The notes under the pieces: generated by a model
What the model was told of the DNA's origin: nothing
Database searches by the model: none
Seen by the model: only the letters and a program-made list of their open reading frames with translations
Made by a program: the position numbers and the translations under genes
From: Kryptolebias marmoratus
Taxonomy: Eukaryota > Chordata > Actinopteri > Cyprinodontiformes > Rivulidae
DNA length: 64,000 nt
Reading direction: 5' to 3'
Assembly: GCF_001649575.2 (NCBI RefSeq)
Contig: NC_051450.1
Location: 15,077,159-15,141,158 of the forward strand
Part shown: in pieces, positions 51,061 to 63,499 of the stretch
How positions within the stretch are numbered: the first letter of the stretch is position 1
Layout of the letters: every line of letters starts with the position of its first letter

Positions 51061-52740
51061 AGAACGTGGGAGAATAGAACTGATCTCAATAGAATTAACA
51101 GAATGAAATAGAGGTGAATAAAATAGAACATATCACAGTGATGTGTTGTTTTTAAGATTTTTTTTACAACAAAAATATATAATCATTTTTTTTTCTTGTT
51201 TTAGTAACAATAGGCCTAAATAAAAATTTGAAGATAAAATCTTGGTGAAATAACTGTCGGTTGTTTTAAAACAGTGAATTAAAACTGCCCATTAGTTCAT
51301 GAAAGTCCTGAAAGGGTGGTGTGAGCATTTAAGAATGAAAGTATTCTAATATCATGTATCATTTTAACGTTATTTAGTATCAGAAAATACAAAATGTGGG
51401 CTGAATCAGCACGCAGCAGGAGAAAAACATGGAGTGCAATCTTCCATCATAATATCTGTGTGTTTTTCTTCTAAGTGAGGCAAAAACTGAGGAAGCTGAA
51501 CTTGTTCAATAGATGTGACAGAAAACAACAACAAAACAGCAACTCCCCCCACTCTTTCATTTGTGTAGCAGTTGTTGTGTTCACATAACATGAATTATGA
51601 CCAACAGCAGTGAAAAAACATTTAGTCACAAGGCCATTAAAACTGAAGTCTGCAGTCAGAGGCAAATCTGACATTTTCAGCACTTCTCTAGGGCTGTCAC
51701 CAAGAAGATGAACTAATTTGATGAAGCACTGGACAGACTTTAATGAAACTCTCAGAAAGTAATTATTGGATGTACATCTACAACTGACTAACTCAACCTC
51801 ATTCAATATGGCTGCAATAGCTATGTGACCTTGGCAAATACAAAAACAGCTGTAAATCAGCCAGATTTACAGATATTAGAGTAAATTTTGTTGTAGTAGC
51901 TAAAGAAGTATCCCCAACACATACTCTAAACACTAACTGGTTGCACAAGATTGTTGTTTTTAACTTTAATATTAACTATTGGAGTGAACTAACATTTGAA
52001 GCCAAGTTCATGCACAGCACATAACGAATAAGTGTTGATTCTTTGTTATCTGGTCACTTCTTTCTTGTAACAAAATCAATAACAATAAGAAGAAAATGAA
52101 GAAAATTGCATCCCAAGTCTCATTAGGAGCAGCACAGTTCCTGTTGTAAAACACTGAGACCAAAACAGTCGACATACATGCTGCACCAACAAGTCTTGCA
52201 TCAACAATTTTGAGTGACCAGTTTTAGAAATTTGCAGCCTTCTTTCAGGCGTGTGGCTTGGCTGTGTCCATGTCGGCCCACACTGTACCCACCTGGCCTC
52301 AATTTGTTCCCACCTTGAAAGTCACCCCCAGGTTCAAGTTTTAATCCGCTGAAGTAGACTTAGAAATGAAGAAAAGCAGATTTAGACCAGTATTTTTCAA
52401 ATATTTATCATTAGTGTGGGTTTTAGACTTGAACATTTGCTTCAGACCTCTGATCTGATTATTTTAAAAAAAAATTGTCACAGTTTAAAAAATATATATA
52501 TTTAAAACTTACACAACAGGACTGCCTCTGCTGCTCATACAAGAAAATTGAGAATCATTGCAAGTTATTTTTCATGAATGCTGTTCATCAGCTTGTCACA
52601 TCCTACTGAGATACCTTCTTGTATTTGCAGGAAACAAAGCTGTGAATTTTATTTCTTTTTGAAAACCTCAAAACAAATTGACCACAACTTTTCACCAGGG
52701 CTGTACTTGCCAAGGTTGTAAATAGGGTTAGCATCTAGAC
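51061..52740. other. flank upstream of the scramblase promoter, nothing recognised
   Basis: AT-rich DNA without gene or repeat that I can name. Confidence 0.4.
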
Positions 52741-52885
52741 ATGAAGACTAGCATGAGGAGCTCAGGTAACACTTAATGATTTATTAAGAGAAAAAAAAAG
52801 GCTGGCGTGACAGGAAGCAAACACAAGACGATAACACAAAGGAGAATCAGGACACTGCATGACGCAACAGCAATCAACTGACATG
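52741..52885. repeat. left part of an interspersed repeat split by the hAT insertion
   Basis: The flanks of the hAT element (52741-52885 and 53516-53735) share the purine-rich, GACAGG, AACACAAG and AACAGGTG-rich style of a common teleost repeat. Recognised by style, not by a full match. Confidence 0.3.
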
Positions 52886-53507
52886 TAGTGATGGGCCAAC
52901 TGAACAGAAGCTCTGCATCACACTCTGAGCAAAAGGGCCAATTTTAAATGAAGCCCCGCTTCAAGGCTGGCTTCAACCTCTATGAAATCACTTGATCAAT
53001 GACGAATTAAGCCTCGCTTTTGGTGCAGACCTGACTCTGATTTACCTGGAGATCTGCACACGGACCTTCCTCACTGAATTTAATTCCAGACAGGCAGTAG
53101 TTCATCATAAACAATCGGGACAAAAGAAGGAAAGAAATGTTCAAGGAGCTGAAACAATTCTCTTATTTCCACCCCTTTGTGAAGTTTTCTTATGTAAACT
53201 TGAAAATGAAATGAATAATTACGTAAATTAAACAAACCACATCTTACAGATGGACATCGACATTCCTACCAATTAAAACTTTATTAGAAGATTAAAAACT
53301 ATAATTGTGTTGTTCCAATACCTTAGAAATCAATTTGAAATAATTTAAACCTTGTATAATTGTAAGAATGTTGACTGTAAACTCATCATTATTTGTCTCA
53401 AGTTTTTGATCAACAGGGGGAGCTGCTGAGCAATTGAAGCCTCTACAAATGAACACGACTGGCTGGAAAGCGTCATTGCTTCATAAGGCTTCATCTGATC
53501 ATCACTA
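52886..53507. mobile_element. non-autonomous hAT-type transposon with target-site duplication
   Basis: 622 bp with inverted ends: left TAGTGATGGGCCAACTGAAC, right end reversed TAGTGATGATCAGATGAAGC; GAAGC motifs follow in both arms. The flanking 8-mers CTGACATG (52878-52885) and CTGACAAG (53508-53515) agree at seven of eight positions, as expected for the 8-bp hAT duplication. The interior has no transposase. Confidence 0.75.
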
Positions 53508-53515
53508 CTGACAAG

Positions 53516-55300
53516 TGGTGGTGGCTGACTGAATACAAGGACTGAAGTAAACAAGGATTTTGGAGACAGGTGCTAACCGAGAACAGGTGTAGATGAGCGA
53601 GGTAGGCTGGCTGTGGAAAAAATACTGAGGGGAAGAAGTGGCTGATGGCACAGAGGAGAATACTGGAAACTAAACTAAACACAAGAAGAAATATGACAAA
53701 AATAACAGAAACACAACAATAAACAAAACAAAGCAAAAGCTTTCAAAACCCCAATGAATGTGAGAATATGATGTCCAGCTATGTACCAGGTTTTCACCTG
53801 GCCTTTTGCTTCCCAAATTTAAAATATTTTATTACAATACTACATAAAAAAATATTTTTATTCTTTATTTAATATAGTAAGTATTGTAAGCATACAATTC
53901 ATTTCACAAAATTGTTGCAACACTGTGTATAATTCAACTAACTCCTTCACTATGCAGTCATCTATTTAAGAATTCTGTGTACTTAATGCATATGATTGAC
54001 CATTTATGGACCCAGTTGTAAGGAAAAAATGCATTTAAATGTGTTTAAAGATCATTTTGTTACAACTTCAGCTTCACTTTCATTCTCCTTCATGGGCTTT
54101 ACTTGTGCTTTATTATATTTTGTATCCACTGGAGAGCAGTGTTGAGCTAATGATGCTAGGCAATGTTGGGCCATTGCAAGAGTTGCCTCTGCACTGGGAG
54201 AAGATATACTGAAACACACACAAATGCACTTGCTGCCGTTTTATAAATGACACGCCGTTGTCGGGTCGAGTATCCTTATTTGCGAATACAAATTACCTGA
54301 TTTTCTCAAGCGCTACTGATTTCTCCAAGCAACCCTAATGAGAACAAATGATGACTCACACACAGATCTGCTGACACTTCAGGCGCAAAGATCTAAAAAT
54401 GTGTTTTAATTGATTCATGTTATGGCAGTTGATTATAGTGACCTGGTAGCAGCAAGAAAACATTTTCTTTTCTTTCTTTTTTGTTCTGCTGCAAAATAAA
54501 TGTGTTTGAAATCTGTTATTGGATACCCCAAATCACATGTGAACAAAAGCAGAATTATTGAATTGGAGACATCAAGAGGCTCTTTTTTTCATTATCTCTA
54601 CTACCCAAACATTGGAACAAAACATATGTTCTTCATCAATTTGACTTTGACATAGTGGCGTTCTCTGCTCTCATCTGAATAAACAGACTGGACAGTCAGG
54701 GGTCTTTGAAAGCCAGTCAGATTGTCTTTCTGACTCCCAGACTTTAAATACTCTGGGGTATTCAGCATTAGGATAGTATCTCTGTGTGTGTGTTTGTGCA
54801 ATCACAGAATCTCTGCTCCTGACATTCTACCTGTTCTACAATTCTTTTCTTGTTTTTTTTTCATGAAGGTAGTGCTCTTTATCCGCTTGGGTAATCTTTC
54901 GTGCACTCCTAACGAGGTTGTCAGACTCACTGCATAATGAGGAGCCTAAAGATGAATGTAAAAATGCCTCCATTACACCACTTTCATTCTCTTGTTCATT
55001 AGGTTAGCATAAGGTTACAATACATCCAGCCCCTATGTTGCACACACAAAATTGAGCCAAAGCTTAACCTCAACATAATACTTATCCACAGTCTGTAAAT
55101 AGGCTTTCTCCTGTCTTGTTTCAAGAACAAGTCCTTCAAATGTTCACATTACAATTGCTTTTGTTGTAGAAGGCATCTGAAATCCTTTCACAGTGAAAAA
55201 ACTAAGTTAGTTGTGTATATTTTTATGCCCAGGAACACTGCTTTTGTTATTCCATCTTTGTCTCTCCACCTCTGCCCATCCCTCGCCTCCCCTCCTTCTC
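53516..55300. other. repeat remnant (to about 53735) then unassigned DNA
   Basis: 53516-53735 looks like the right half of the repeat broken by the hAT element. Beyond it, AT-rich DNA without recognised features. Confidence 0.35.
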
Positions 55301-55319
55301 TTCATTTCTCTCATTTCTG

Positions 55320-55600
55320 CACCCCTGTCAAGTGCTTTGTTTGCTGTGACTTTCCATGTGGTTATCTGAGCGGAGACAGTATGCCTCGCCCTGGCACAGG
55401 ACCTCAGTTTCCACGGCAACTTTATAATTGTTTTGGATGTGTTCCAAACGCCACTGGATACCGAGGCATTATTGATGTCAAAAGAAACATGTATGAAATG
55501 AGGAGATGTGGAGGTGTCCATATGGTTCCGTACACAGCCATGCAAAGCCATTTAACGGTTTTTCAATGGGAGTTTTGTGATGCTGCTGAATAGATCCCAC
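55320..55600. other. candidate conserved non-coding block 1
   Basis: Less AT-rich and of higher complexity than its surroundings, not repeat-like, without splice-flanked coding sequence. A plus-strand open frame (55213..55593) spans it but has no domain. Regulatory function is only a suggestion. Confidence 0.25.
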
Positions 55601-56649
55601 ATGTGCTGCATGATATTTCATAATTTTGGATCTTTCTGTTTCACCAAGGGATAATGGCACGCAATGCAAGGCACTGAATTGTGCAATATTTCTCCTATTC
55701 ATGTCATTAAGTTATTGTCACAGTATGTACTGTTGGGTTGAATATGGCAACCTTACTGAATACAATGTGTCCACCGTGGCTCTTTTAAATAAAAAAATGA
55801 GTACCAAAAATAAGGTCCATCTGAGCACTTGAAGCAAAAATAAAAGTCTGTGACAACAAAAGGTTGTGTTGCTGCTGGCTTCACTGACTTCAAGTGGTCT
55901 TTGTTTTGACAGGAGAGACGATGTGAGTGATCCTCATCACCATAACCATATTGCAACCCCCACCAGCTCCATATCTCTCGTGCGCACACACATATGTGCA
56001 GCCTCGCATCACCCCTGAGCAGTGATCGTGGCCACATTAACCACAATGCTGCAACACTCATTAAAATAACATATAGTGTCAACAGCGGCGTGGGCCCCAA
56101 GTGGATGAACCCAAATGCTGCGATTTTTAAAAAACCCTCCAAACGCAATCAGGAGAATTCTCCACCAGGAAAAAATTTGCTTCTTACACGATGTTTAGGA
56201 AACTTTGACTTTTTTTATACTTTGTTTAATCTCAAAATATGTTGTAAAATTGAACTGAAACAAGGCCCTGACTGATCTTTTTTTCCTCTGATCTCAAGCC
56301 TCCCCTCCCTCTGCTTAATTTATGACCTGTGAGGAGGAACCCAGGGAGTGAGAAGTGAGTGAGACTGGTTTGAAAGCCGTGAATAGAGAAGGGGCAACAG
56401 GCCCTCCAAATAACACAAAAGAGGCACCACAGCTGTTTGGAGGCAACACAAGCCTTCATGAGACACTGTCTTCTCCCAGAGAAGACTGTGTCTATATATG
56501 CAATTATAACCCACACTTGTTTTTCTATGAAAACGGTAATGCAATCATAAAATTTAATTTATGGACAAGAATCAAGGCAAATGGAAATCCACTTGAAATG
56601 TAAAGTTCAGAACAGTAAAAGTGTTGAAATGTTTATGCCTTTTGAACTG

Positions 56650-58350
56650 GATAGCTATTCTGTCTTTTTTTTCGTTCTCTAAAAATCGAGACTAAACCTG
56701 CAATAATGTTATTTGATTATTGAAACTTGACGTGAAAGCAAACTTACCAAATTGCAAAATGGGCATACCAGAAGGATCCGTTTTAAGACTGTTGCTCTTT
56801 TGTCTGAACATTCAGGAACTTGTTAAAAGTTGTAAAGATATTCAGTGCTAAATATATGCAGGTAATGCTTTCATATTTGTTTCAGAAAAGACTCCAAAAC
56901 AGAACTATCAAGCTTGGGGATGTGGGAGCATCATGGTGGTTTTTTGAACTGTACTCATATTGTTTAAATGGGCATTACAATTAAATGAAATCAGAGAGTA
57001 TTCTAAAAATTAGCTTTCTAACATGAGCAACGCAAAGCTCAAATTAGAAATGTTTCTAGAAATGTCAATCTGAATCAGAACTGTTTTTGTCTGTTCAGTT
57101 ATATATGTAAGATGTGATTTTATCACAGTTTTCCTATTGTGCAAAAGTTTGGGGCAACTCAATCATTCTTAAAGCTGGTGCTGCTGTTATGTGAACAAGT
57201 TCTTAAAATTTTAGATTAAAACACTGAACTGGCATCAAACAGCAAAACACAGAAAACATACTTTACTCTGCTTACATCATTTGTATTATCTATGCTTTTT
57301 TACCAAGAAGTTGATTTTTAAATGTGCCAGTGATCTTGCTCCAGAGCTACAAAAAAGAGAGCAAGACACTATGAACAAACAAAGTACAACACATCATTTG
57401 AACAATGTTTTTTTTTATTTAGATGTCCTGAGATTAGGAATATTTTGCCTACGAAAATAAAATAGCTAATTTTAGAGTTTTTAGCTTATGGGTAAAACAG
57501 GGGCTTAAACAAAGACAAATATGAAAACACCAGTTTGTATACTATTTTATTTTTCTTTTTGTTTTTTGTTGCCTTAAAGATTAGACTTCTGTATCAGTAG
57601 TTTTAGAAGTTTTAGTATTTTTCAACAGCCTAATCAGGGACTTCAACAATAAGCATTGTCTAGAAATCGTTTGTGCAAAATAACAAAAAAACATTTTTTT
57701 TTTTGTTTTTTTTTTCACACTATCCCTGCTCAAATCTTACTTGGGTTCAAACTAAACTAAATGCGATAACTGAAAGAAGTAAAATGAAATGAAAAAAGAA
57801 TCACATTTTCTCTGTTTTTCTATATAAAAAACTGAAGTAAGAAAGAAATAATAGAGCTCAAATTTACTCTGGGATGGACCTGTGTCCAGTGAGTAGTCAC
57901 CACATTTTTTTAAACTTGTTTGATTATTCTGATTTCACACTGTTTCAGAATGCAGGGTTAGAATTTCACCTTCCTATTTTCTCCTCAGACTGTCAGCAAT
58001 GCTTGGCCTTTTACCATTTATCTCCCACTGTACTAAACTGTATTTGCTCCCTGTTCATGTGTTAATTTCAGCCCATTAGATGCAGGACACATAAACTTTT
58101 TGTCTGATTGCAGATTTTTGTCCAAGTTTTGTCTAAGTTATACTTGTTATTAGGGGGGGCATTGTGAAATTGCATGTAGTGTAGCTGTATTTCTAATGTT
58201 TAACTGTATGCATTAATAGTATCAATGCTATTTTGTTTGTTCTTTAGTATCAGGGTGCAACGGCCTTAAAAGTTCAGGGTACATGAATATAACTTAGGTA
58301 ACTACCAGGGTAATAGGAAGTGCTTCTAGAAATGAAAATGAGGATACCAC
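56650..58350. other. AT-rich DNA, nothing recognised
   Basis: Low-complexity T and A runs (for example 57697-57715). No gene or repeat family seen. Confidence 0.4.
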
Positions 58351-58369
58351 AGAGTTCAGTTCAGTTTCT

Positions 58370-59300
58370 TCCTCTCTCTGTCCCTTGCTCTCCTTCTTAT
58401 CCATCCACACAGAGAGTATCTGGAGCCATCTGCAGCCCACGATCCATCCCCAAACACGGGGGAACACAAAGGTGTTATTTTTCAAAGCTGGCCCTGTCCA
58501 CCTCCTGCCGTGGGTGTGCGGCTGCGGTTCAAGGGAAGGTGGAAAACTTCTGAGGCCCTGTTCCCCTCGTAGCCCCCTCCCTGTCGCCTGCCTCCCCAGG
58601 GGCAGCCCTTTGAGGGTGTCATAACAGCGTCCTGTATAACATGGGTTACTTCTGACGGCGGTTGGTCACAGTTGATGAAGCCTTGAAAGCAGCTTCCCTT
58701 CTCATGGTTTCTGTTAAAATTCTGGAGTGTGGGGCCGTGGCCTGGCTCCCTTTCAATTACAGACGTAGGATTGGGGAGCAGAGTGTAATCCTGCATTTTG
58801 ACTTGTGAGGAGTAGAGGGTGCTCCAACTCCATGTTTGACTACATTGCCGCTCAGGGCTTTGCAACCCTGCATTACTCCCCCACGCTCCTGCCCTTAAAA
58901 AGAGAAAGCCTCCTCGCCATTCCAACTTGTCCACAAAAAGTGACTTCTTTGTGTTTTGTTCAACTCTGTGGTTTTCATTTCACAAAAAAGAAAAGCCTCC
59001 ATGAAGTCTACATGAAATGAGCTGTAAATGGTCAAAGCTGCAGAACATGCAGCTGTTGTGGTGCCATCCTGTTGTCTAGCGCATTGGGGGGAGGGCGAAC
59101 AAGAGGTAAAATGGGACAGAAAGCCATGACAGGGTGGTGGTAATAGCATGAGAGGGTATACGCAGCACCTGGTACTCACCTCTTTCTCCACAGCGTCCCT
59201 GTGGACACGGTGTCCCGCTGGCACCACCGTAAAACTTGATTGTGGAAAACATCATCATGCTGAGACTGATAAAGGGGAGAAAAATAGGAGAAGCTTTTAT
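58370..59300. other. candidate conserved non-coding block 2
   Basis: GC content clearly above the flanks. Several open frames overlap on both strands (for example minus 58482..58934, 150 residues), but none has a recognisable motif. Near 59165-59235 a minus-strand segment precedes a good donor (GTGAGTACC), without a convincing acceptor. Confidence 0.25.
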
Positions 59301-59559
59301 TTTCAAATTTGGTTGCAACAGCGGAGGAGGAAAGAAATTGTTTTGCAAATGCTGCTTTTATTATTTTTTTAGGGCCCTTTTCGATTAATGACATGGACAG
59401 AGTGCAGAAGCTTTATTTAATTTGCACCCATCGTGTATTATTCTGTATATTGCACTCTCATTTTTAGTTTTAATTAAACTCTAAATTATGTCCAAGTAAT
59501 TGCTTAGAGAAATCAACAGCGAAATAAAAAAACATAATCCAACTGCTTTGATATGCTGT

Positions 59560-59720
59560 AATAATTGCCTTTCATTTTGCGGTTGGCATTTAATTTTAAA
59601 ACTTAAAGCTATTATTTTTCTAGAGAGCAATTTTAGCAAATGTTTTAAAAATAAATGTGCACATATGGATTTTGAAACAAATAATTCTTTAAATTGAAGT
59701 AATCACAGTTTAATCTACAA
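59560..59720. other. candidate conserved non-coding block 3
   Basis: AT-rich but non-repetitive, with several TAATT/ATTA homeodomain-type cores and TTTAATTTTAAAACTTAAAG. Sequences of this look are frequent among developmental enhancers. Suggestion only. Confidence 0.2.
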
Positions 59721-61049
59721 AAAAAGAATGATAATAATAATGAAATGTGATGTGGATAATGTACCAGCACAAAATGTTAAACGAGAAACATCTATGTGCA
59801 TGCACAATTAGTGAGCTGTTGTCTCCACACTTTCAGGAGTGTGTCGAACTTGACCAGGCCAGACAAATACAACTAGTCCACCATATTGCCTTGCGTGAGT
59901 CAATGTTTGTGCAAAGAGCAAAGGCCAATGCGGTTCAGGACTTCTCCTCAGGCTGAGCACTGGGTGCATGTGAACAAGGTGCTCGGAGAAGTCAACCCGA
60001 GGAGGCTCAACGGTGCACAATGCTCCTCTGTTCTTTGTGCTGCACTGCTTTCTCACCTCCTCTCCGTGTTGCTCTTTCTGTCCTGCAAACACACACTTTT
60101 CTTCCTCTTTCACACACACACACTTGCATGCACGCCGAAGCGTTCTAGCCACGCAGTTGGGAAGACAGGGGTCACTGACTCGATGCTCCCAGCTGAGTAC
60201 TTCAGTGCAGCCCTTCTCTGAAACACACACACTCCTCCCCAACATGCACATTGTTCATGTGTTTTTCCACACAGAATCTCTGTATAAAACTTAAGTTTTA
60301 TTGTAGCCTGAATTTTCCACCCAGGTTTCAACAGCAACAAAAAAAAAAATAATAATTTTTATACTCATTCATTATATAACAGATGTAAATAGTTTTACAA
60401 AAGTAATCTAACTTTCTTTCTGCTGCATGCAAGCCCAATGTTGAAACAATAACAAATCCTTCAGGTCAAACTTTTTTACTGCATGAAAATAAATAGTTCT
60501 CTTTTCTTCATATTTCTTTTTAAGTATGAGATTATATCAAGTGATGATCAAGTTATTTTTCAAGAGGTTGTTGTTGTCCACTAATGTGATCAAAGTGTAA
60601 CAGTGTTTATCTATTTGGAGCCAATGAGCCTTCAGCTTGATATCTCACTTTAGGATGATTGCATAATGAGTAATTTCTTTCTGAAATCCTATTTTGGTTT
60701 TATATCACAATAATAGAACTATCAAGGTTAAGAAAAATTGAAACCCGAAATCCTAAGTCTTTGAAAATGAGGTATTTCATGCCGTAAAGGATGCCCTGCC
60801 GTGATAAGTTGGGAGGCACTCGATATCAATTCATTACAAGTCAAGCTATTTGAATTATAGTAAATTTGTATTGAAAATAAACAATTTACAAGGTAATGAC
60901 TATGCTTAAAAAACATCCACTTTTTCTAAACTGATAAGCCATGTGGTCGGCAACCTCTCAACACTTGTCTAAATTAATTACCTTTACAACACTGTAGAAT
61001 CGATCAAAAATACAGTATTTCTGCGGCCGTTAATCATTAGTGTCAATTC

Positions 61050-61640
61050 AGAGAAACATAACCCAGCCAGGCTGTGTGTATGTGGGGGGTTGCAGAGGAA
61101 GTGAAATGCATAAGGAATGGGAAGGCTGATCCCTCTGTAGCTTTGACGTCAAGCATCTATCTACTGGTGTTATTCCTTAATCTGATTCACTTGGCTGCTC
61201 AGCAGACCCGTGTTGCCTGTTGGAAAGGTTTTACGTGTGTGATGGATGCTATTGTCAGAAATGCCAAGGTCAATATGCGACACAGCAGCAAAACAGAGAA
61301 GACTTTTTTTTTTATTCCAAAAGTGCTTCCCATGTATCATCAAGTCTGCAGTCTGACCTTCCTTCCCTCTGTAATAACATTCAGCGCGAGGACAACTGCT
61401 GGGTGCGTGCTCATGGGTTGGTGCTGATCTTTTAAACGGGTCATGGCGCTGATGAAAAGAGGCCCGTGTCACTCATGACAGTGTGCAGGGATATTACTTA
61501 CACTGAGACAGATTTGGAGATGGAGTTGCACTGTCTGCCATGAACTCTGGGTGACAATTTTATCTTGATTTGAGCATCTCAGCCGAGGAGCCACTGTCTG
61601 ACTGCATGCTGCCTCTGCAACAGCAATTAGCTGCTATGGA
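61050..61640. other. candidate conserved non-coding block 4
   Basis: Higher complexity than flanks; open frames on both strands (for example plus 61074..61427) lack motifs. Contains one copy of a 26-bp motif repeated at 61941-61966. Confidence 0.25.
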
Positions 61641-63273
61641 GGCACATCAGCAAATCATCATGTAAACAGATTAAGAAATATGAAACGACACTTTTAGCAA
61701 ATGACAAACAGCAGTGGTGAACTTGTTGCCCAAGCAGAAACTCAATGTAACAATTTATCATTATGTTTGACAGTGTCAGCTTTATTCCATTTAGTTTCAA
61801 ATTCCACAATCATTTAAACTTTTGGTCTTTAGTCAGAGAGTAAAAAATTGCTAAAAGATTTTTTGATGAAAAATCACAGATTATTGAGAGAAATAAGAAG
61901 ACTGAATTCCTCTGACTGACATGACCACATGTCAAATATACCTTGATTTGAGCATCTTAGCCAAGGTGACATTTTGGGTCATAGACTACATTAGTTTAAC
62001 CAAATATTGGTTCAGAAATTGCAACTCCATGGCTGGTTTGGAAATTATACTTATTATTTACTTTTTAAAATTTATTTTGTGCTTCTAAGGCTCAAATTAA
62101 TTAGACTAAATATCCAACAGATTTTTGATTTGCCTAATCAAGCAGACTGTCCTAAAACACAATGACTCATTTTGTCAAGCGGGTTTTTTTTAAATGCATT
62201 TCAGTAACAAATGCAGTCTCTATCTGTCATGTAAATATGCACATATGAAATATCCTGTACACATCCAACCAGGGCAAAAGTAAAAATGAATCATGCCATG
62301 CAACCTGGCGCAAATATTAGGAGTAAATGTCTTTTAACACAAACCATGATCTTGTCCTTATCCTAACCAGTAAGTTTGATTCGTAAACCTAAACATGTTT
62401 TTCTGCCCACATCTAAAAAAAAATAAATAAAGTGAAATAAAAGTTGACAACAAGAGGTTGGTGTGAAAGTCAAGTTATAAAACCACTTGTCAATAAAACG
62501 ATTTGGGCTCCACAAGTCCTGACATGACGTGTCACCACAGGACTGCAAAAAGCTTTGTGGTATAAATAAGAGGTCATCACGGTTGTTTTTGGAAGAGCTG
62601 ATGTGTCCAATTTTAGTGGTAGAATAAACAATGTTGTAGGTCTTTTTGATAAGACAACAATTTGCATGACAAGTGCATCACATAATCAAAAATAAAATGT
62701 CACTGTGACTCTAAATTGGTTTGATGAAGTAAGAAGTTTATTTTGAGTAAGTTTTAGGTTCACTATTTGATATGTTCATTCTTATTAGAGCAGCCAGCAG
62801 CTAATTGTCATGAGACAATGATGTTCTAACCGGGGAGAGAAGTTTCTCAGTTTACATGGGTGATAAGCTGAACTCCTTTGTTCGTTGTCATGGTGTCCGA
62901 CCTGTCTCACATGTTTGAGCACTTGGATCCCTGTATGCATAACAGTATGCAGAGAGAGCAAACATTCATCCAATAATTAAACCACATTCTTCTGGCAAAA
63001 AGCATTCCACAAAGTGAAGGAAAAGAACAAAGTCCACATTGTTCAGATTGCTCTGAGATAAAAAAAAATCTATATGGTACTCAAAGGGCTTCAAAGAAGC
63101 TTTTGCTATTGATCTTGACTTTGTTATAAACTAAGATTCTGCTACTTGAGCAGGGTTTTCTAAGATATAAAATTTAAGAAATAAAATAACTTGACAAAGA
63201 TTTTTTTTTTTTGTCTAAAGCCTGCATTGCATTTTGTTCTAGTTGTTTGAGTGAGAGTGTGACAGTAAACTGC
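61641..63273. other. AT-rich DNA, nothing recognised apart from a short motif copy
   Basis: Only the second copy of the 26-bp motif at 61941-61966 is notable. Confidence 0.4.
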
Positions 63274-63499
63274 TGGGTGGCACGGTGGAGTAGTGGTTAA
63301 ACCTGTCGCCTCACAGCAAAAAGGTTACAGGATTGTCTCCCTGCCTGGGGACTTTGTCTGTGGAGCTTGCATGTTCTCCCAGTGCATACATGGGTATTCT
63401 CTGGGTACCCTGGTTTCTCCCACAGATCAAAAACATGCTGAAGATAGGCACCAGCTTCCCCAAAAAGCAAGTAATCAAAAAGGATGGATGGATGGATGA
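63274..63499 (+). mobile_element. tRNA-like SINE with GGATG-type tail
   Basis: Head GGTGGCACGGTGGAGTAGTG then GTTAAACCTGTCGCCTCACA follows a very common teleost repeat with a tRNA-like A box (TAGTGGTTA). The B box region (GGTTACAGGATTG) is degenerate. The body (TTGCATGTTCTCCCAGTGCA, GTACCCTGGTTTCTCCCACA) is followed by a (GGAT)n tail at 63482-63498. Not a functional tRNA. Confidence 0.65.

Noticed and set aside
55213..55593. 126-residue plus-strand open frame
   Set aside because: Contains no family motif and lacks splice signals that would join it to a gene.
58482..58934. 150-residue minus-strand open frame
   Set aside because: No recognisable motif, and open frames overlap on the other strand as well. 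Treated as part of a possible non-coding block.
59165..59235. Short minus-strand segment with Gly/Cys-rich reading before a good GTGAGTACC donor
   Set aside because: No convincing acceptor and no homologous domain recognised. It could be an orphan exon but the support is too thin.
59808..60251. 147-residue minus-strand open frame
   Set aside because: Cys- and Val-rich reading of a CA/TG-rich tract, without domain or splice support.
63274..63345. tRNA-like head with A box
   Set aside because: The B box is degenerate and there is no cloverleaf; the sequence continues into a SINE body.
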